A stretch of DNA of 64,000 bases from NCBI GenBank assembly GCA_038496675.1, contig CM076671.1:10611300-10675299 (forward strand). Direction: 5' to 3'. Source of the DNA: Rachycentron canadum (Eukaryota; Chordata; Actinopteri; Carangiformes; Rachycentridae). The translations under genes were made by a program, and so were the position numbers. Below the pieces are notes generated by a model. That model saw nothing but the letters and a program-made list of their open reading frames with translations. It did not search any database and was not told the origin of the DNA. Positions 1 to 12,983 of the stretch are shown here, piece by piece (within the stretch, counting starts at the first letter, position 1; each line of letters begins with the position of its first letter).

Positions 1-3000
1 AACAAGGAACCAATTATTTTAGTGAAGCTGTTGAGTCTTTTTCAAATGTCCTTTTCAGTGCTGAGAGCAGTGGTTCATTTGTGGTGAGTTTATTAGCCCA
101 TTAGTCCTCATTTCAGTGCCACGTGTTGTCAATACTATGTTAAATGTTAGTCTGTTAAATATGTGGTTGGAGGCAGAACCGTCTCAGTGAATCTGTAACC
201 AGGACGTTCGTTCTGAAGACAAGATGTTCAGGGATTAGAAAAAAATAAAATAAAAACATTGAGGTTTTGGCTTGAAAACAATGTTTTCTTTCTCTAATGG
301 GACTTAAAAAAGACTTCATTAGCACAAATGTGGTAAAACCTTCTAAACCCAAAGAGAAGTGTGTTATCTTTGAAGTTTAAAAGGAGCAAATCATCACTAT
401 TTGAGTTATTAGGTTTTCACCCAACAAGAACAGCATTTGTCTTTATTGGACACAGACGTCTTTCTTTCTTTGAAATGAAAATCAAGTTTATTTTTTACTT
501 TTTTTTGCTCCAGTTTGACCTGAAGTCTGAAATGTCAGGAAACTGACTCATTTACTGCAATTAGACAAATCCATTTGTTCATAATATTAGACACCTTTAT
601 GAGACCTTTGTGCTGGAAAGGGATTTTTGTTCCATTATCTTCAGATCAGCTGATGTGTAGCTGTGTGGTTTCACATCGTTTAGCCTTTATTTACAGATTG
701 CAGAGTGGATTTCCGTCCCAGGTGAAGTCTAAGATTTAATATAAAATTTCTTCTGTGTAGTTGTTACTAAAAATAGATGCAAGCCCAAACTGGAAGCCCT
801 AAATATTCATTTTTTCAAAGGAAGTCTGGTATGGTGATGTAAAATAACGTACAATTTGATATCAGTGCAGTAAGTCAACCCACTCCACCTTCCTTTACCT
901 GAATAAATGTTCTACTTTTACTGCTAAAAGGAGAATAACTGGAGAAAAATAGCATTTCGACGCTGATGATGCCGTCTCTTTGTCTTTTTGCAGCCTGGAG
1001 ACTTTGAAAAAAAAGGTCTGATAATCCTTAAATACCAGAGGTATTAAATAACCAGGTGTTTAGATAACATCTAAAAGACCAGGCATTAAAATAAACATAA
1101 TGTGTGATATTAGAGCCTGACTCTGCCCATCAAAAGCCTGTTGTGTCCTGGGCTACCTTCCCTGCAGGAAGTCGCTCCCTGAGGCTAAACCACCTGAATG
1201 TACCATTTACCTCTAAATATGTCATTTTTAATGAATTAATAGATTTAACTGTGATTATTTCCAATGTGCAGACTTACAACGGACAAACACATTGTCGAGT
1301 CCTGAGTTAAAGTATGTGAGTATAATCAGCATCAATAAGTAAAAGTACTTAACGCAGTGTTAAAGTATGATATATACATATTGTGTCATTAGATTTACTG
1401 TTGCGTAAAAGCAGCGTTTTACCGTTACAGCTGCAGCAGGAAGTAATTTTAAATATGGATTAATCAGCTGATTATTTGATTAATAAATCAATTGGTTGGT
1501 TTGTAAAAATATGGATGAAACCTTCACAATATTTGTTCTGTCCAAAATTAATTAAAATGTCAATCAATGACTTAAAATGACTTCTCTGTTAATTGATTAA
1601 TCAACCAACGATGGTCAAACCTTTCATTTTAATTGATCATTGATAAAATAATCTACTTTGGCTCTGATGCAGCCGCCTCAGTCTCATGGACAAGTTCATT
1701 TGTTGGTCCAAGGACAAAATAATAGAAACACCTGGATACCACAGTCAATGGGAACTAAAGTTAAGATCAATCTAATAAATCTTAAAAAACAATTATCAGC
1801 CGCGAACCATTCGAACCATAGATTTTTATGCCTTAATGTTTAATCACCAACTTCTCTTGTTTTCCTGAGAATCCAAGAACAAATTGTGTCACTTTTCAAG
1901 AGCCTGCTGTCGAGAGAGTGACACTGGGTTCAAGGAAACGAGTGAAGTTTAATCACCTCATTGACAGATTTGTTTTTGAGGAAGACAGATTCAGGCAAAA
2001 AGACAAAGATAAGTTTTGTGCCAGTCGTCTGTGTCTCATGAGATCGTCTGGACCTCTGACCTCCAGCCTCCTACCCTGTACTTTAATTCTAAAAAACCTC
2101 TAACCTATTTTTACCGCACAGTCACACAGCTGAACGTCACTGCTTGTTAAAGCGGCTCTTGTGGTGCGCGTTGAGCTTGTTAGCAATTTGTTTTGGGGGA
2201 AGAGTTATCAGGCGGAGAGCTGCACATGAACGTGGATGCACCTTTGATCTTCGTTGCATGCAAATCCCAGTCGCCAGATATTCAAATCACTCAGCCATAA
2301 CTTTGTAGTACAGAGATTCCAGTGTTTTGTTTGTCCAACAGTTGGCTTCATGGTGTGATATCATCAAGAACACTGGGCTGATTTCCAGTAAATTCACTTC
2401 AGACAGAGTTAATATTTCCCCGAGGGTGAATGTGAATGACTTGGATGAGCCTCCTCCTGATGAGCTGAACAAGTCCAATAGGTGGATTTTTTAATCCCAT
2501 TCATGTTGCAGTGTGTTGACTCCACTGACACCGAATCTCAACAAGCTTTTGCCACTCTTCTTCTTCTGTGTTTTATTTGATGTGTTGGACAGAAGGCTGT
2601 GATTCTCTCTTCTGCTTGGTCTGAGTGATTCCATAAAAATAGAGCAGATTTCAGGTAAAACACTCCAATCCTGCAAGGTGTGGATGGTGGGTCCAGGTGG
2701 GCGTGGCTTGGGGGCATGGCTGCTTTGTTGTGACATCACAAAGTTCCAGAAGTCCTGACACCTTGTTTTTTTGAGGCTCAGTTTCTGAAAACAGGCTTTG
2801 AGCATTTCTCTGTGGACTGATTATTAATTGATATCGAACCCAGACATGCAGAGGGGTCACGTGGGCTCTGGTCCAGAACCTCCATTTGATATGCTTCTTA
2901 CAGAAAAAATACATGACTACAAATGGATGAAAGCTACCACTAAGATACACACAGATGCAAAACCACTACAGAGAAACACAAAACTACTACAAAGAGAGAC

Positions 3001-3840
3001 AAAATAAGTATAAACAGACGCAAAACAACCACTAAATGACTGAAAGGAGACGCTTAACCACCACAACAGCTTGGGACTCTGTTGTTAAATGTCACGTTGC
3101 ATAGAATTTGCTTAAAATTATAGAGATTTTCTTATGGAGAATGTCAAGAAGCTGCGTGCATGTGAACTTATCTCTTGTTACGTGTGGTCAGGATTAAATA
3201 AATCACTTTTTAGACTATTCTGCTTCCTGTCACCCAAACATTTTAAACCTGCTTGTAGCTTAGACACTTAGATCTGCTGATATGAAACACTGTCAACAAC
3301 GTGAGCTTGTTTCCCTGCTGTTAAAGGTTCAACAGCAGCAATGACCTGGCTCTTTGGGGAATCTACTCATGCTTTGACAGCAGAGACTGATAGAGACTGG
3401 TTTTCAAAAGCAGATTCATTTGAAGACATTATTCCAAATCAATAAAGCAGCAATCTGAGACTTTGTTTTTCCCTCTGCATGGCAGGTTTTCTGGGGACTG
3501 TCAGTTAAACGTTTGGGTAAAGTTTGGCAGCTGATGCACTTTGGTTAAAAGCTTTATTCGTGGTTTAAACGAGAACAAAACATTGCCAAAAATGTTATTG
3601 TTCCTCTCAGTGGAAAACTTGTTTTCATGAGTAGGGAATTGAACCCAGGTCAGTGAAATTGAAATCACATGTGTCCAAGCAAACACTGAAGTGTTATCAC
3701 ACAGCATCACTGTTGTATTAGAAAAGCTTCAATACTGATGATCTCCATCTAACTGTTATCATGACAAACATATATATACAATGGGTGGGTTTTTTTCACA
3801 GAGGAAATTAGGACAAAACTAAAAAAGCTGCAGCAGTATC
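1..3840. other. Intergenic DNA, no gene recognised
   Basis: AT-rich sequence with only short random open frames. It holds a fragment of the minisatellite-associated repeat family near 2640-2850. It also holds a tRNA-like stretch near 3630-3710, minus strand, with a GGTTCAATTCC B-box-like motif. No splice-supported exon was found. Confidence 0.6.
2625..2860 (+). repeat. Fragment of minisatellite-associated dispersed repeat
   Basis: The stretch shares long blocks with 10540-10740 and, in reverse orientation, with 34760-34930. Shared blocks include GCAGATTTCAGGTAAAACAC, GGATGGTGGGTCCAGG, CTTTGTTGTGA and TTTCTGAAAACAGGC. The internal 30-bp repeats seen at the other loci are absent here. Family assignment rests only on these within-window matches. 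Confidence 0.7.
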
Positions 3841-4000
3841 CTTTGTCTTTACTCACTGAGGTGAAGATGCTACAGCAGATGACAATCAAATAAATAAAGC
3901 CTCCTCCACTGACGATGTTCAGCCGCCCCCGAGATGACGCCTCATTTGTCTCATTTGAGTTGGGATTTGGGACGTGTGAGTGGATGGTATTCAACCTTAC

Positions 4001-4120
4001 CGTCGTGTCCGATCAGGACCGGGGGCCGGCAGCTCTCGGACCTGGACTCTTCAGCTCAGGGATTTCGTCTGCGTCGGGTCGCCATCATCTTCTTCGAGTC
4101 AACTCAGAAGTCCTGACGTG
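4001..4120 (-). other. Possible first-exon candidate, unassigned
   Basis: This is a locally GC-rich patch. On the minus strand a good donor (G then GTAAGG) lies at 3995-4000, about 90 bases beyond an ATG-ATG pair. That ATG frame closes after ten codons, so any coding use would need another acceptor or frame. A promoter-like patch lies about 600 bases upstream on the same strand. Immediately downstream (3840-3990, minus) an open frame encodes a hydrophobic stretch with core FIYLIVICCSIF, but it has no ATG. I do not recognise a protein. Confidence 0.2.
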
Positions 4121-4679
4121 GCCAGAACTGTCTGTTAACCAGTGGCATGATTTGTCAGGAATTGTTCATTTCAACAGAACATACACAAATAATTTAAAAC
4201 GTGCATCATCTTCATCATTATCACCATCATCACAACCTGTCCATCAAACATTAAACTCAACACTTTATCCTCATGTCTTCTATTCTCTTTAAATCAAAAC
4301 ACAAAATAAATAAACAAAAAACTATTTATGTTGCTTCAGTGTTTCACTTATAAATTAGACACATATTTCTATATATTATATCAATATTCTTTCCAGTTGA
4401 GGTATGAACAGCTGACAACTGTCGGCTAATTAGCCTCCATGCTAGTTCTGTTAGCGCGTTAGCTTGTTAGCTTATTTTAGCTTAGTTTATCTTAGCTTAG
4501 CACCTGGAGAGGCAGCGGAACTACAACTTATCTGTTCAGGAGTTTGTTTGTACCTGGTTTCTCTCACGCAAACACCAGAGATTACAACAAAATACGTTTC
4601 CTGTTCCGGGTTGTCAACGTTGTATTATTGTTATTATTTACTGTTTTCACTGAGACCGGCTTCTGCCGTTAAACTGCAG

Positions 4680-4762
4680 CCGAACTCTCGCGAGAGTATC
4701 ACCCAGCGTCGGGCTCAGGTCCGAGCGGTCGCCTGGCGACGGTGCTGCGCTCTGATTGGCTA
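4680..4762. promoter_or_regulatory. CpG-rich promoter-like patch with TCTCGCGAGA palindrome
   Basis: The palindrome TCTCGCGAGA is at 4686-4695, inside a 14-bp perfect palindrome at 4684-4697. A near-match to an RFX X-box (GTCGCC, T, GGCGAC) is at 4728-4740. A CCAAT box on the minus strand (ATTGG on plus) is at 4755-4759. TCTCGCGAGA is a known core element of TATA-less, often bidirectional, vertebrate promoters. The CCAAT orientation suggests transcription toward lower coordinates. No transcript was identified. Confidence 0.45.
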
Positions 4763-4982
4763 AAGTGGTACTTCCGTGTTGTTAACGCTAAGTGCCCCGG
4801 ATATAAACAAATACACAGATTACTTCGGATCATCCCGTTCACTTCAAAGATTTAAAGTAGCTTGTTTGTTTTTAACTAAGATAAGCAATTATTATTGTTG
4901 TTGTTTTTCTTCTTATTATTATTATTATTTAGATGCATTTCCACACATACAATGGTACATGAATGCATCACTCTGACTACAC

Positions 4983-4985
<3 letters not shown>

Positions 4986-5030
<45 letters not shown>
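4986..5030. repeat. (TAA)n microsatellite
   Basis: About fourteen uninterrupted AAT/TAA units. A shorter TTA run lies at 4911-4930. Confidence 0.95.
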
Positions 5031-5031
<1 letters not shown>

Positions 5032-7242
5032 TCCTAAAATCCACATCAGCCAGTGTTAATAATGTTGATAATTGAGTATTGTATTGATATAACTGAGTTA
5101 ATAATGATGTGAAAGTCTTTGTGTGTCACATTAACAGTGCAGGTTCTGTTTGTTCTGCTCCAAAGGCTAAAAGAACTCATTGTACTGTACTGAACACCTG
5201 TTTCTGTTGTTATTCTGCGTTGCCCCAGTCATTGAGTCGTTATCAGGAGTATAATTAGAATATTTGCATTAAGTTGAATGTGATTTATAATCTCTGCCTG
5301 TTATGCTGAGCAGGTGGCAGGTGATTCAGATCTTAATGTGAGAATTCACAACAACTCCAATCCACAACTTTACAGATTAAAATCAATATGTTTGTTTGTT
5401 GTTAACTGTCGCCTGCTTCCTTTTATTTTCCACAACATCAGCAGGAAGACAAACAAAGATCCTCGGTTCACGAGTTCATCCACAAAACACGATGAAGCAA
5501 AAACACTGAGGTTACAATAACAACAGCAACACAACTATGCAGCTGAATAAACTGCAACATTTCATGAAAATGTCAAGAAACCATTGATGTTGTCGGGGAG
5601 AATTGAACACAGGCCGCTCAGCTCATTTAGCCCATCTGTTTCCTGCTGTAGAACGTCTCTATTGTTTGTTTAAGATACATTTGGGTAGAATTGACTGTAT
5701 GGTTATAAAAACAACGACTGGCTCATATGCTGCCTTGTGTTTGATGCCTGTCATCACTTCATTCTGGGCTGGAAGGTCAAGGAAATTAAACCTTTTTTCA
5801 TTATTTCCAGCCAACAGAGGGTTTAAAGCTGAGGTAGATATTGTTTTATATTTTCATTTACTGTCAACAATTCCCACAAAAAGACAAACAACATTTTATT
5901 CTGCAGGAAAAGGAAGAGGAAACAGTGAATTGGTCAGGGACTATTTTCAGGATTAATCCATATGTGGTGCTTCAGTGAGGATTTGTGGCAGCAGGACAGT
6001 GTGTGTAGGAATAAACAGCAGCAGTGAGACTCACTGATGTGAAACTTTAGGGATTTTATTTGACAGGAAGCAGAAAAAGAGCAGAGAAGGAGATGGGGAC
6101 AAACTGGGGAGGCTTCAGCTCATGGTCGGTGCCATGAGCTGAAGAGAAAGACTAAATCTAAATAAATAAGCTTGAAGTTGACGTCGATGTTGCGTTCATG
6201 GTGTTAGTTTTAGAGATCACCTAGACTGAGGATTTCAGCTCAGTGTTTTTGATAGAAGAAGTGAGAGAAATGTGCTGGGAACTTCAGCTTGTTTGGTTTG
6301 ATTGTGGCATCTGATGCACTCCTGGAATTCATCTGAGATACTGGAGCGATACCTCACAACACATTTCACCAGCTGGAGACGCACAAAAACAAACTGTCGA
6401 CTCTTCTCATCACAACCGTCCAGAGGTTATTTCAGCTCTGTGGGGTTAAAGATGAGGTTCTGTTCCTCTGCCAGCTCCCAACAAAAACAAAAAAGAGGAG
6501 AATCACAAGGAAGATGATGCAGAGCTGCATATTTTCTTAATGCACTTCATTCCTTGGATCTCAAACACTCGTATACTTCACTGCCCATCGATATCTGAGC
6601 CACAGGTTTCATGGGAATAACTTTAGAGGGTTGTCTGACTCAGATATGAGGAAACAAGATGCCAGGAGAAAGGTCAGCTATGAGTAAGAAGATGGTTGGA
6701 AAGAAATTAAACAAGCTCTTAGCAAACTTCAGCTTCAGATCTAAAAGCGATACAAGAACAAAATGGACCAGATAGAAAGGGGCAACAACATTTTGTGTCT
6801 CTTTGTGGCTGTTTCCAACCTCTCTGGAGCCATTGAGTGTCTCATTGTCAACATTTAGCATCTCTTTGTAGTTACTTTGACTAAATTGTGCCCAGTTTTC
6901 TGGTTCAGTTGGAAGAAAATTACATTAAATAATAAAACTTTCAGTTTTGGTGGTGAATCATTCACATCAGCCCTTGGATACGACCCAGTGGAGCGTCTCC
7001 AACAGCAGCAGGTGTACCAGACCTCAGGGGTCAGGAGGTCGGCATGAACCAGAGGGAGTTTATTGAGTTTATAAGAAGCTGTGCAGTTGAGCTGGGAGAC
7101 TGGGATCGAGGCTGAGGCTGATGGAGAGAGAGAGAAAGACAAAGATTCAGGAAAAGATTGTGATTGTGATTTGGATTAAAACATGTACTTGTTTACATCT
7201 GAAAAACTTTTTATTCCATATTAAACTAAGGTCTTATTTTTA

Positions 7243-7450
7243 AAAAAAAAAAAAAAAAAAAGGTGAACTTACCCTTAAAGTGAAGCAGATTCCACAGTTT
7301 TGTCCTTGAACAAGACACTTAACCTTCAATTAGCTCAGCGGAGCAGCAGCGGGCTGTGGTTACATACTGGGCAGCTCCCAGTAGCTAACACCAGAGGGCT
7401 GTGGTCACACTGGGCAGCTCTCAAATGATAATGTGTGCAGCTTTATGGAA
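7243..7450. repeat. SINE-like fragment with poly(A) tract
   Basis: A run of about 19 A is followed by sequence containing CCTTGAACAAGACACTTAAC and AATTAGCTCAG. I recall these as hallmarks of abundant teleost interspersed repeats. Two internal copies of a GGGCTGTGGT...CTGGGCAGCTC block occur at about 7348 and 7388. Family name not assigned. Confidence 0.55.
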
Positions 7451-8391
7451 GTGAATCACGGTATTGTTGAGAAAGAGTGAAACCTCCCCTGGATAAATAG
7501 GGGTTGAATAAAAACCTCATTGCTGACCTGGGAAGTGGAGATTTGTTTTCATGTATTTATTTGGAAGAGCTTTCAATCCATCATCCTGCTTGTGACTAAC
7601 CGAGCATGCTGGGAAATGTTTTCGTCAGTGGCTATCCTTTCCAGACCCTTAAGTTTTGATGACTCATTCCTGGCCAACATAAAAACCGTCTGGAAAATGA
7701 AACTGGCATTTTTGGTAAGCGATGAAATGAAAGTGTTTCATGACTCCAGAGGAAAGAAGAAAAACATACAGAGGTGCTGCGCAGCCTTCAAGGCACAAAA
7801 AAAAAGTTTTAATCCAATCCAAAATACTAAAATCAAATTTTGTCTAACCTCTGCTCTTTTGTCTCTGTCTGAGATGGATTCAAACCGCGTCAGTTTTCCT
7901 GCTTCAGGCCCCAACTGTGTCAGGCTTTGAATATTTTCTGTGAAATGTTGATGTGGTGACAAACAGATATAAAGTTAATCATTTAACCATTTCTCTCAGT
8001 TGCTCTTATGTTGGTCAGAAATGACACATCTAACATGGAAAACTCCATTGTTTTGGTAGTTTTAATCATCATTCCTATTGGTTTTGATAAGTTATGACTC
8101 ACTGACGAGGCAACGCTTCAACAGAAATTAAATCACAAACCGCGCTTTCATTGACTGAATAATGCAGCGTCCCAATTCTGCAAAAGAGCTACAAACATGT
8201 TGTTTTTCATGACACCGAGCTGTTACTTTCCTCTACCAGCTCACGCCTGCGGTTTGTCCTGACTGACCTCGACCTCGTGACTCACTGACTGCTTTTGGTT
8301 TTGTGTTCGGTACAAAAGGAGAAATGTTTGTGAGCGCAGACTTTGACAAGGAGCTGGATGCAAGGATGTCGAGGAAACAGAGCCTGTCAGT

Positions 8392-8395
<4 letters not shown>

Positions 8396-8429
<34 letters not shown>

Positions 8430-8555
8430 ATTCACGCACAAAGGTGCTGCTTCGGCCTCCTTGGCCTAACATTCTCAGGTGGTGACTTCAGAGTGAGAGT
8501 GTGTGTCTGTGTGTGTTTAGGGACGAACTCAGCCAGCCCAGACTGTTATTACTGC

Positions 8556-8621
<66 letters not shown>

Positions 8622-8782
8622 TTGGCTGGTCGGGCCTCTCTGCTCATCTGGGGTTGATTAACGTCACCACTTCCCTACACACACACTGACATGAGCTGTG
8701 GTGTATGACTGTGTAAATTGTGTGTGTGTGTCTTTGTGTGTTTTGGACAGATGGGTAGGTGGGAGGTGGGGGGTCTCTATGA

Positions 8783-8838
<56 letters not shown>

Positions 8839-8853
8839 ACAAACACACACAAT
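8396..8853. repeat. Cluster of three long (CA)n arrays
   Basis: Three CA arrays lie within 460 bases: 8396-8429, 8560-8619 and 8785-8853, the last with a few A interruptions. They cause the VCVCVC/HTHTHT open frames on both strands, which are not genes. Confidence 0.95.
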
Positions 8854-9273
8854 GGCTTCCCATGAACTCAGTCACCCCTTCAAAATAAAATCTGAGCATT
8901 GGGACTTTGTCTCTCTCTAGGATAATTTGCTCGTTTTTACTTGTCCAAACCTCTCCAGGATTTTCCAGGATCGGACTGAAAAATGTCAAAGGAGCCCCAG
9001 ACACATGCTGCGTACACTGTCAATCTCATTTAACAACATTTAGTCATTATCTCAGAAAAATTCACAGATACAATGGGAATCAATGGGTGAAGAAACTCCA
9101 TTTTACTCTTTAAAAAACAGGAAGGAAGAGCAGGTTTGATCCTCCTACATTTTCACACCTCTGTTAAGTCTCTGTAGGTCAAATGTGTGGCCTTTCTCCA
9201 CGGTGAGGTCGTCTCCCATCAATGCCATCGATCCCAGATTCCCATTGGTGTGCATTGTGGGGATCTGCATCTG

Positions 9274-9334
9274 CAATTGAACTTAATTGAATTTAATTTC
9301 CTTTCAGGGAATTAAATTCAATTAAGTTCAATTG
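9274..9334. repeat. Near-perfect 27-bp inverted repeat (hairpin)
   Basis: The left arm 9274-9301 begins CAATTGAACTTAATTGAA. The right arm 9308-9334 ends TTCAATTAAGTTCAATTG. The arms are reverse complements except for one extra base and are separated by about 6 bases. Transcribed either way it would fold into a long AU-rich stem. Confidence 0.9.
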
Positions 9335-10539
9335 TGGCGGCAAAACCTGGAGGAAAGTCAACGTTGTGCTCGCTCTGCTTTGGAAATAATGGCTTTGGTG
9401 CACTTGTGCCGTGATGATATTCTCTGTTACGATAGCAGCCATTCGGAGCTGGTGGAGACCTAACACAGAGCTAAAAAGAGCTTTAATAGCCTTTTTCTGT
9501 CCTGAGGCTGTACTGTCCCTCGTAGTAAGTTGCCCGGCAAATTGTAAATGTGAATTGGATTCAACCTGTATGGATGATATGAGGATACATGTTTTCCTGT
9601 GTTAAATGTTAAGCAAATTCAACTCCATGCAAATCAAAGCCAGGTCCTGGAGAGACCGAACTGAACCGTTCATTATAGGAGCTGGAAACTCATCAACAGT
9701 GAGAGGCAGCAGGAAATGAGAAGAAACTACAATCACACTGGAGTCGTCTCTTTAGACTCAGAACCACGTTAAATAAATCACTTGTTAGAACTGATATGTT
9801 TTCACATTCCAGTAATGATCTTGTGGGACCGCCGGGTGGGAAACTCAACCCTGCCAAACCTCGGTTCCTCTGGAAAAGGCAGCGTTACTGTCGAGAAACT
9901 ACGCAGCTCTCCAGGGAAGTCCACAGAGTGTTTTATCTCTTTGATTTCTTTCCTCAAAACAATCTCAGCTCATTCTTTCCTTGGCTGCCGTAGCACTGTT
10001 GTTATTCAGAACATCGTTAACTCAGCTCAGCGCTCAAATTGATTTGACAAACAGCGAGCATGTGAGTCACAGATGAAATTTCCCACCTTGGCGGAGCTCC
10101 GGGCCCCTTCGTTCCCCAACGGTTTGACTGTGAGGAGGAGGGAAAAAACCTGACAAAGTCCAAATTCTGCCTCTGAACTTTTCCTTTAATGTCCTCACCT
10201 GCTCAGTTCCCAGCAGACTCCTAATAACGGAGACGATGTCTCGCACGCAGCCTCGTAAAACTGGAAGTTAATCAACCATCACATTGCTTAGTTCAAAGGT
10301 GTCCTCTGAACTGTCTCTGTCTCAGTCAGTATGAGTCAGATCTGTGACTTTTAGGTAGAACAAACATCAGCACTTCAGCAGCTGGTTGGAGTCAAGTCTC
10401 CATAACGAAGCTGGAAAATCCCAAGTTGATCAAATTAGAAAACAATAGAATATGAGAAGCTGAAATGGAAAATTTTAAAATCAGGTTCATTGGTGCTGTT
10501 TGAATTTCCTCTGTTTCCTGAGTGAGCCAATAAAATTCA

Positions 10540-10882
10540 GCAGATTTCAGGTAAAACACTCAGAGAAACCAAATCCTGTGAGGTTTGGATGGTGGGTCCA
10601 GGCGGACTGGGCTTGGGCGGGGCAGTGACTGCTTTGTTGTGATATCACAAATTTCAGGAAGTCCTGACAGCTGATTTTAAGGCTCAGTTTCTGAATACAG
10701 GCTGTGAGCATTTCTCTGTGACTGAGACCTTTGATACTTTTACTGTATTAATATAGAACCTGGACCTGCTTTATAATCAGAGACCACATGGAGGTCTACC
10801 TTTAGACCGTATGGACCTTTAACATCTACCTTTAGACCGTATGGACCTTTAACATCTACCTTTAGACTGTATGGACCTTATA
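10540..10882 (+). repeat. Minisatellite-bearing dispersed repeat, copy at 10.5 kb
   Basis: The left flank (to about 10794) matches the 2.6-kb and 27.85-kb copies: TCTGAATACAGGC, GTGAGCATTTCTCTGTGACT and GACCACATGGAGGTCTACC. It is followed by about three units of a 30-bp repeat (TCTACCTTTAGACCG then TATGGACCTTTAACA). The far-side flank seen at 37.3 and 53.6 kb is missing. Confidence 0.85.
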
Positions 10883-11969
10883 TGTTTGTTTAGAATTTCT
10901 ATTCTAAAATTAATAAAGATAATGAACTAATGAAGAATTGGTGCATCTGCAAATTCATTTTCAGTGACGTTTAAATGTTAAACATTTCCCATCTTATTTG
11001 AGCTCAATACTCTTTTTATTTATAGAAGGAGCTCATGAGAAATTCTGGTTTACTGGGAGTCAGATTGGTTCTGATTAATCCTTTATTTGATTCAGGTGTG
11101 TGGAGTTATTTACAGATTTTACCAGCAGGCTAACGCCAACTAAACCTCCAAACTGCCTCATCAGACACCTGACCGCAGACAACTTACTGTTTGGTTTGGC
11201 TGAACAAATGCAAGGAAAACAGCCAAACTGCAATTAGACAACTGATTTGACAGATGATCAGATGTTTGGAAAACATGGCCAAATGAGCTCCATCACTCCA
11301 GAAAACGTAGCCTGAGGTGTGGAAATGAAGGAAACCAAAACACATTCATATGTTCTACGATATAAAATATTCTTAACGCACCTGTTTTTAGTCTGTGATG
11401 CGTCATAAAGAAATAAATAAACTTGTGCTGCTGAATTCATCCAGATAAAACCTGACTTCAGCCTGTGGACACTTGAACGCCCCGTCTCTAAATGACCCAC
11501 AGTGGCTGAGGTTGTGTTTGCTGAGCTGCTGTGGTGTGTGTGTTGTGTTTAAGGGCACTTCATTAACAAGCATCACACTGTTTTAATTTGTGGGTTTTAT
11601 TGGTCGATAAACACACAGACACATTGTATTTACTCTGCCGCTGTGTGTGTTGGTTTAAATATTCAATGAGGCAACATGAGCATCTCCTCTTCCTCATTAT
11701 TTCTCCCTCATTTTCTTCTTCCCTTTTCATGTTTCCCCGATTTATTGTTACAAACTATTGAACAATAATAATAATTTCTCTGCAGTTTTCCGGTGATTCA
11801 TCCTGTTTGACCTCTTAGCACCACCTCCAGCCCACTGCTGGGATTACAACCAGAAAAATCACTTGAAATTAAACTGATTAAAATTTGAATTTCCTGTTTT
11901 ACATCCATTTAATTACTTAACACAGAATCAGGGAAGGTAAAGGTCTGACTGAGGCAGTGAGGATTAGAT

Positions 11970-12776
11970 ATACACCATCAGCCATAACATTATGACCACC
12001 TACCTCATATTGTCTAGGTCCACTTTTGTCACCAAAACAGTCCTGACCCTGGAGGCCTGGACTCCTCTAGACCTCTGAAGTTGAGCTGTGGTATCTGGAC
12101 CCAGACCTAAGCAGCAGATCCTTTAAGTCCTGAGGTTGTGAGGTGGAGCCTCCATGGATCAGACTTGTTGGTCCAGCTCATCCCACAGCTGCTGGACTGG
12201 ACTGAGATCTGGGGGATTTGGAGCCAAGTCAACACCTTGAACTGGTTGTTGTTCCTCAAAGCTCCTGAACCATTGTTGCAGTGACAGGGAGCATTATCCT
12301 GCTGAAAGAGGCCACTGCCATTAGGGAAGACTGTTTCCATGAAGGGGGGGACTTGGTCTGAACCATGTTTAGGGAGGTGGGACGAGTCAAAGGAACATCC
12401 ACATGAATGGAAGAACCCAACCAACCAACAAACTGTGATGCTCTGTGTTCTGACAGCTTTCTATCAGAACCAGCATGAACTTCTTCAGCAGTCTGAGCTC
12501 CAGTAGCTCTTCTGTTAGATCAGACCACAGGGTCCAGCCTTCACTCCCCCCCACCATCACTGAGCCTTGACCCCTGACCCTGTCTGTGGTCCAGTGGTTC
12601 TGCAGTGTTGGAGAAGCTCTGACTCAGTCGTCACATCACAGTTTGGTCCTTACAGCCTTAAACTTCCAACACATTTATTCAGGTGTCTAATACATCCCAC
12701 CCACTGACAGGTGCCATGGTAACCACTGTTAGTGACCTCACCTGTCAGTGTCATCATGTTGTGGCTGATCTGTGCA
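11970..12776 (-). mobile_element. Degenerate Tc1/mariner-like transposon
   Basis: Imperfect terminal inverted repeats bound the element: ATCAGCCATAACATTATGAC near 11976-11995, and the reverse complement of CACTGACAGG...CAACATGATGACAC near 12740-12768. On the minus strand 12107-12350 encodes a recognisable piece of Tc1 transposase. It includes FPNGSGLFQQDNAPCH (second catalytic Asp region) and FKVLTW, followed by a garbled NPIE-type region and SDPWRLHL. At about 0.8 kb it is shorter than intact Tc1 elements (1.3-1.6 kb). It lacks the N-terminal DNA-binding part and carries frameshifts, so it is inactive. Confidence 0.85.
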
Positions 12777-12977
12777 TCGTCTCAACTTGTCCTCATCTCA
12801 AACCAGAAGCAGAAGACACATTAAATCCCTTTGATGTAGCTGTGAATGAGCTTCAGTGAAATAATGTGTCCAACACATGCAATAAAAATGAAAGGTGCAG
12901 TACTCACATCAGCCACCAGGTGAAGCAGTTTCATCACAAAGAGGCACCAGGGACCAAACGGTGTCAAAAATTAAAAC

Positions 12978-12983
12978 TTTATT
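12978..12983 (-). terminator. Probable poly(A) signal of the glycophorin C-like gene
   Basis: AATAAA on the minus strand (TTTATT on plus), about 665 bases beyond the stop codon at 13646. It would give a 3' UTR of roughly 0.68 kb (12960-13645). Inferred from position only. Confidence 0.45.

Larger units (their letters stand above)
5031..11969. other. Intergenic DNA with scattered repeats, no gene recognised
   Basis: No exon with supporting splice sites or family resemblance was found. Contents are a 20-base poly(A) tract at 7243-7261 next to a SINE-like segment, CA arrays at 8.4-8.85 kb, a hairpin at 9274-9334, and a minisatellite-bearing repeat at 10.54-10.88 kb. Confidence 0.6.

Noticed and set aside
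3749..3994. Minus-strand frame with a hydrophobic helix as a micro-membrane protein
   Set aside because: No ATG start, and it directly follows a donor site so cannot be a separate exon. Kept only as part of the 4-kb promoter observation.
8233..9004. Several long Cys-Val or His-Thr open frames on both strands
   Set aside because: They are translations of the CA/TG microsatellites and have no other coding features.
10791..10882. CRISPR-like array
   Set aside because: Units are contiguous with no spacers, and the host is a vertebrate.
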